Shown piece by piece: positions 6,243 through 7,416 of a stretch of DNA of 7,416 nucleotides; position 1 is the stretch's first letter; each line of letters starts with the position of its first letter. The notes under the pieces were generated by a model. That model worked only from the letters and a program-made list of their open reading frames with translations. It was not told the origin of the DNA and did no database searches. Origin of the DNA: JBECKR01 sp040235415 (lineage in GTDB: Bacteria > Acidobacteriota > Polarisedimenticolia > Polarisedimenticolales > Polarisedimenticolaceae); contig JBECKR010000409.1 of NCBI GenBank assembly GCA_040235415.1, positions 1 through 7,416 of the forward strand, written 5' to 3'. The position numbers were made by a program, and so were the translations under genes.

Positions 6243-7085
6243 ATGTACCCCACCGTCCTGACCGTGGCCGGTTCCGACTCCTCGGGCGGAGCCGGGATCC
6301 AGGCCGACCTCAAGGCGATCGCGGCCAACGGCGGCTACGGCGCGTCGGCCGTGGTCGCGATCACCGCCCAGAACACGCACGGCGTGCGCGCCGCTTGCGC
6401 CGTCGCGCTCGATCTCGTGCGCGCGCAGATCGACGCCGTGTTCGAGGACCTCGACGTCGCGGCGTGCAAGACCGGGATGCTCGCGGACGACGCCGTGATC
6501 GAGACGGTCGCGGAGGCGCTCCGGCGGCACCGCCCGCGGCACATGGTGTGCGATCCGGTCATGATCTCGAAGACCGGATTCGCGCTGCTCTCCGAGACGG
6601 GCGTGGGCGCGCTCGTCGCGCGCCTCCTGCCCCTCACGACGCTCGTGACCCCGAACGTCCACGAGGCGCGGGCGCTCTCCGGGATCGAGGTCCGCACCGC
6701 GGACGACGCGGAGCGCGCCGGGCGGGCGATCCTCGAGCGCGGCCCCGCCGCCGTCCTCGTGAAGGGCGGCCACCTCGAGGACGGCACCGCCACCGACGTC
6801 CTCGTGACGCCGCGCGGGACACGACGTTTTCCCGGCGAGCGGTTGGACTCCCCGCACACCCACGGCACCGGCTGCACCTACTCCGCGGCGATCGCGACCC
6901 AGCTCGCGCTCGGCGCGCCGCTCGAGGAGGCCGTCGGCCTCGCCAAGCGGTTCGTGACCGCGGCGATCCGGCACGGCTTGGCGGTCGGCTCGGGGGTCGG
7001 GCCGACCGATCCGTTCTTCCTGTTCCGCGACGGCTCCGAGGCCGCGGCGTGGCTCGACCGCGTCCGAACGGTGCGCCGCCGGTGA
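6243..7085 (+). CDS. thiD: Hydroxymethylpyrimidine / phosphomethylpyrimidine kinase
   Basis: This 280-residue cytoplasmic ribokinase-family enzyme phosphorylates HMP and HMP-phosphate to HMP-pyrophosphate, the pyrimidine precursor of thiamine phosphate. The N-terminal substrate-binding motif AGSDSSGGAGIQADLK spans 9-24. KTGML lies at 76-80, CDPVMISKTG at 103-112, and TPNVHEA at 136-142. The anion-hole/catalytic motif HGTGC is at 207-211, followed by TYSAAIAT. The length is typical for a stand-alone ThiD (about 260-280), with no fused ThiE. An in-frame open stretch extends upstream to 6033, but it would run through the riboswitch and the divergent promoter region; the ATG at 6243 begins exactly at the conserved N-terminus, so it is chosen. 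Expression is predicted to fall when TPP is plentiful. The stop overlaps the GTG of the next gene (GTGA), implying a polycistronic thi operon. Confidence 0.96.
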   Translation: MYPTVLTVAGSDSSGGAGIQADLKAIAANGGYGASAVVAITAQNTHGVRAACAVALDLVRAQIDAVFEDLDVAACKTGMLADDAVIETVAEALRRHRPRHMVCDPVMISKTGFALLSETGVGALVARLLPLTTLVTPNVHEARALSGIEVRTADDAERAGRAILERGPAAVLVKGGHLEDGTATDVLVTPRGTRRFPGERLDSPHTHGTGCTYSAAIATQLALGAPLEEAVGLAKRFVTAAIRHGLAVGSGVGPTDPFFLFRDGSEAAAWLDRVRTVRRR

Positions 7086-7416
7086 AAGCGGGGGTCGTCG
7101 TCCTCGGCGCCGGCGTCGCCGGGCTCGCGGTGGCGTTCGAGCTCGCGAGACGCGGCGCGGAGGTACGCGTCCTCGAGCGCGAGGCGGCCGGGCGGGGCAC
7201 GACCTCCGCCGCGGGCGGGATGCTCGCCCCGGTCTCCGAGGCCGATACCGAGCGCCCCGAGCTCGTCCGGCTCGGGCTCGAGAGCCTCGAGCGCTGGCCC
7301 GCGTTCGCGCGGGACGTCGAGCGCGCGTCGGGTCGGAGTTGCGGCTACCGCCGCGACGGCACGCTGTGGGTCGCGCTCGACCGCGACGACGTCGCCGATC
7401 TCGAGCGGCTCCGGGC
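7082..7416 (+). CDS. thiO: Glycine oxidase ThiO-like FAD-dependent oxidoreductase, 5' part
   Basis: Translation from GTG 7082, overlapping the thiD stop, gives 111 residues before the window ends. It opens with a dinucleotide-binding beta-alpha-beta fold: the strand VVVL, then GAGVAG (9-14), a helix, and EVRVLERE ending in the acidic residue E32 that would bind the FAD ribose. SAAGGMLAPVSEA (42-54) is characteristic of ThiO and close relatives in the DAO (D-amino-acid oxidase) family. In thiamine synthesis ThiO oxidises glycine to dehydroglycine, the imine used by ThiG to build the thiazole; this is the aerobic alternative to ThiH. The position directly after thiD under a TPP riboswitch strongly supports ThiO over other FAD amino-acid oxidases. 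The substrate-binding half is outside the window, so specificity cannot be checked. Downstream thiS/thiG/thiE would be expected. Confidence 0.88.
   Translation, partial: MKAGVVVLGAGVAGLAVAFELARRGAEVRVLEREAAGRGTTSAAGGMLAPVSEADTERPELVRLGLESLERWPAFARDVERASGRSCGYRRDGTLWVALDRDDVADLERLR

Overview
The window is a very GC-rich bacterial segment (well above 70% G+C by eye) with almost no non-coding space. Third codon positions are overwhelmingly G or C, and TTG and GTG starts are used alongside ATG. A lipobox lipoprotein, an exported repeat-rich beta protein and a polyprenyl-phosphate-sugar-type glycosyltransferase suggest a Gram-negative, high-GC lineage of the Myxococcota / Acidobacteriota / related uncultured type. 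The sequence alone does not fix the phylum.

Left part (1-4902, + strand): five tightly packed genes that look like one transcription unit. They are the 3' end of a TPR protein, a small lipoprotein of unknown function, rnc (ribonuclease III), a signal-peptide-bearing repetitive beta-rich protein resembling DUF4097 / putative-adhesin proteins, and a multi-spanning GT39/PMT-like glycosyltransferase with a TPR-like tail. Junctions are 4-base overlaps (TTGA, ATGA) or 3-base gaps, so translational coupling is likely. The unit joins an RNA-processing enzyme to cell-envelope genes.

Middle (4883-4920): a palindromic, locally AT-rich repeat sits at the junction of two convergent genes. It supplies the last codons and the stop of the glycosyltransferase.

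Right part (4924-7416): a thiamine / sulfur-carrier region. On the minus strand is an E1-like adenylyltransferase of the ThiF/MoeB family with a C-terminal rhodanese domain. Divergent from it is thiD, preceded by a clear TPP (THI-box) riboswitch whose closing helix overlaps the thiD Shine-Dalgarno sequence. thiD overlaps a partial thiO-like FAD oxidase that runs off the window. Together these supply the HMP branch (ThiD), the dehydroglycine for the thiazole branch (ThiO) and probably activation of the sulfur carrier ThiS (ThiF-rhodanese). thiS/thiG/thiE would be expected just downstream of the window.

I found no CRISPR array, transposase gene, tRNA, rRNA or clearly novel multi-gene system. 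The most interesting points are the compact SD-overlapping TPP riboswitch, the palindromic repeat at the convergent junction, and the unusual neighbourhood of rnc.
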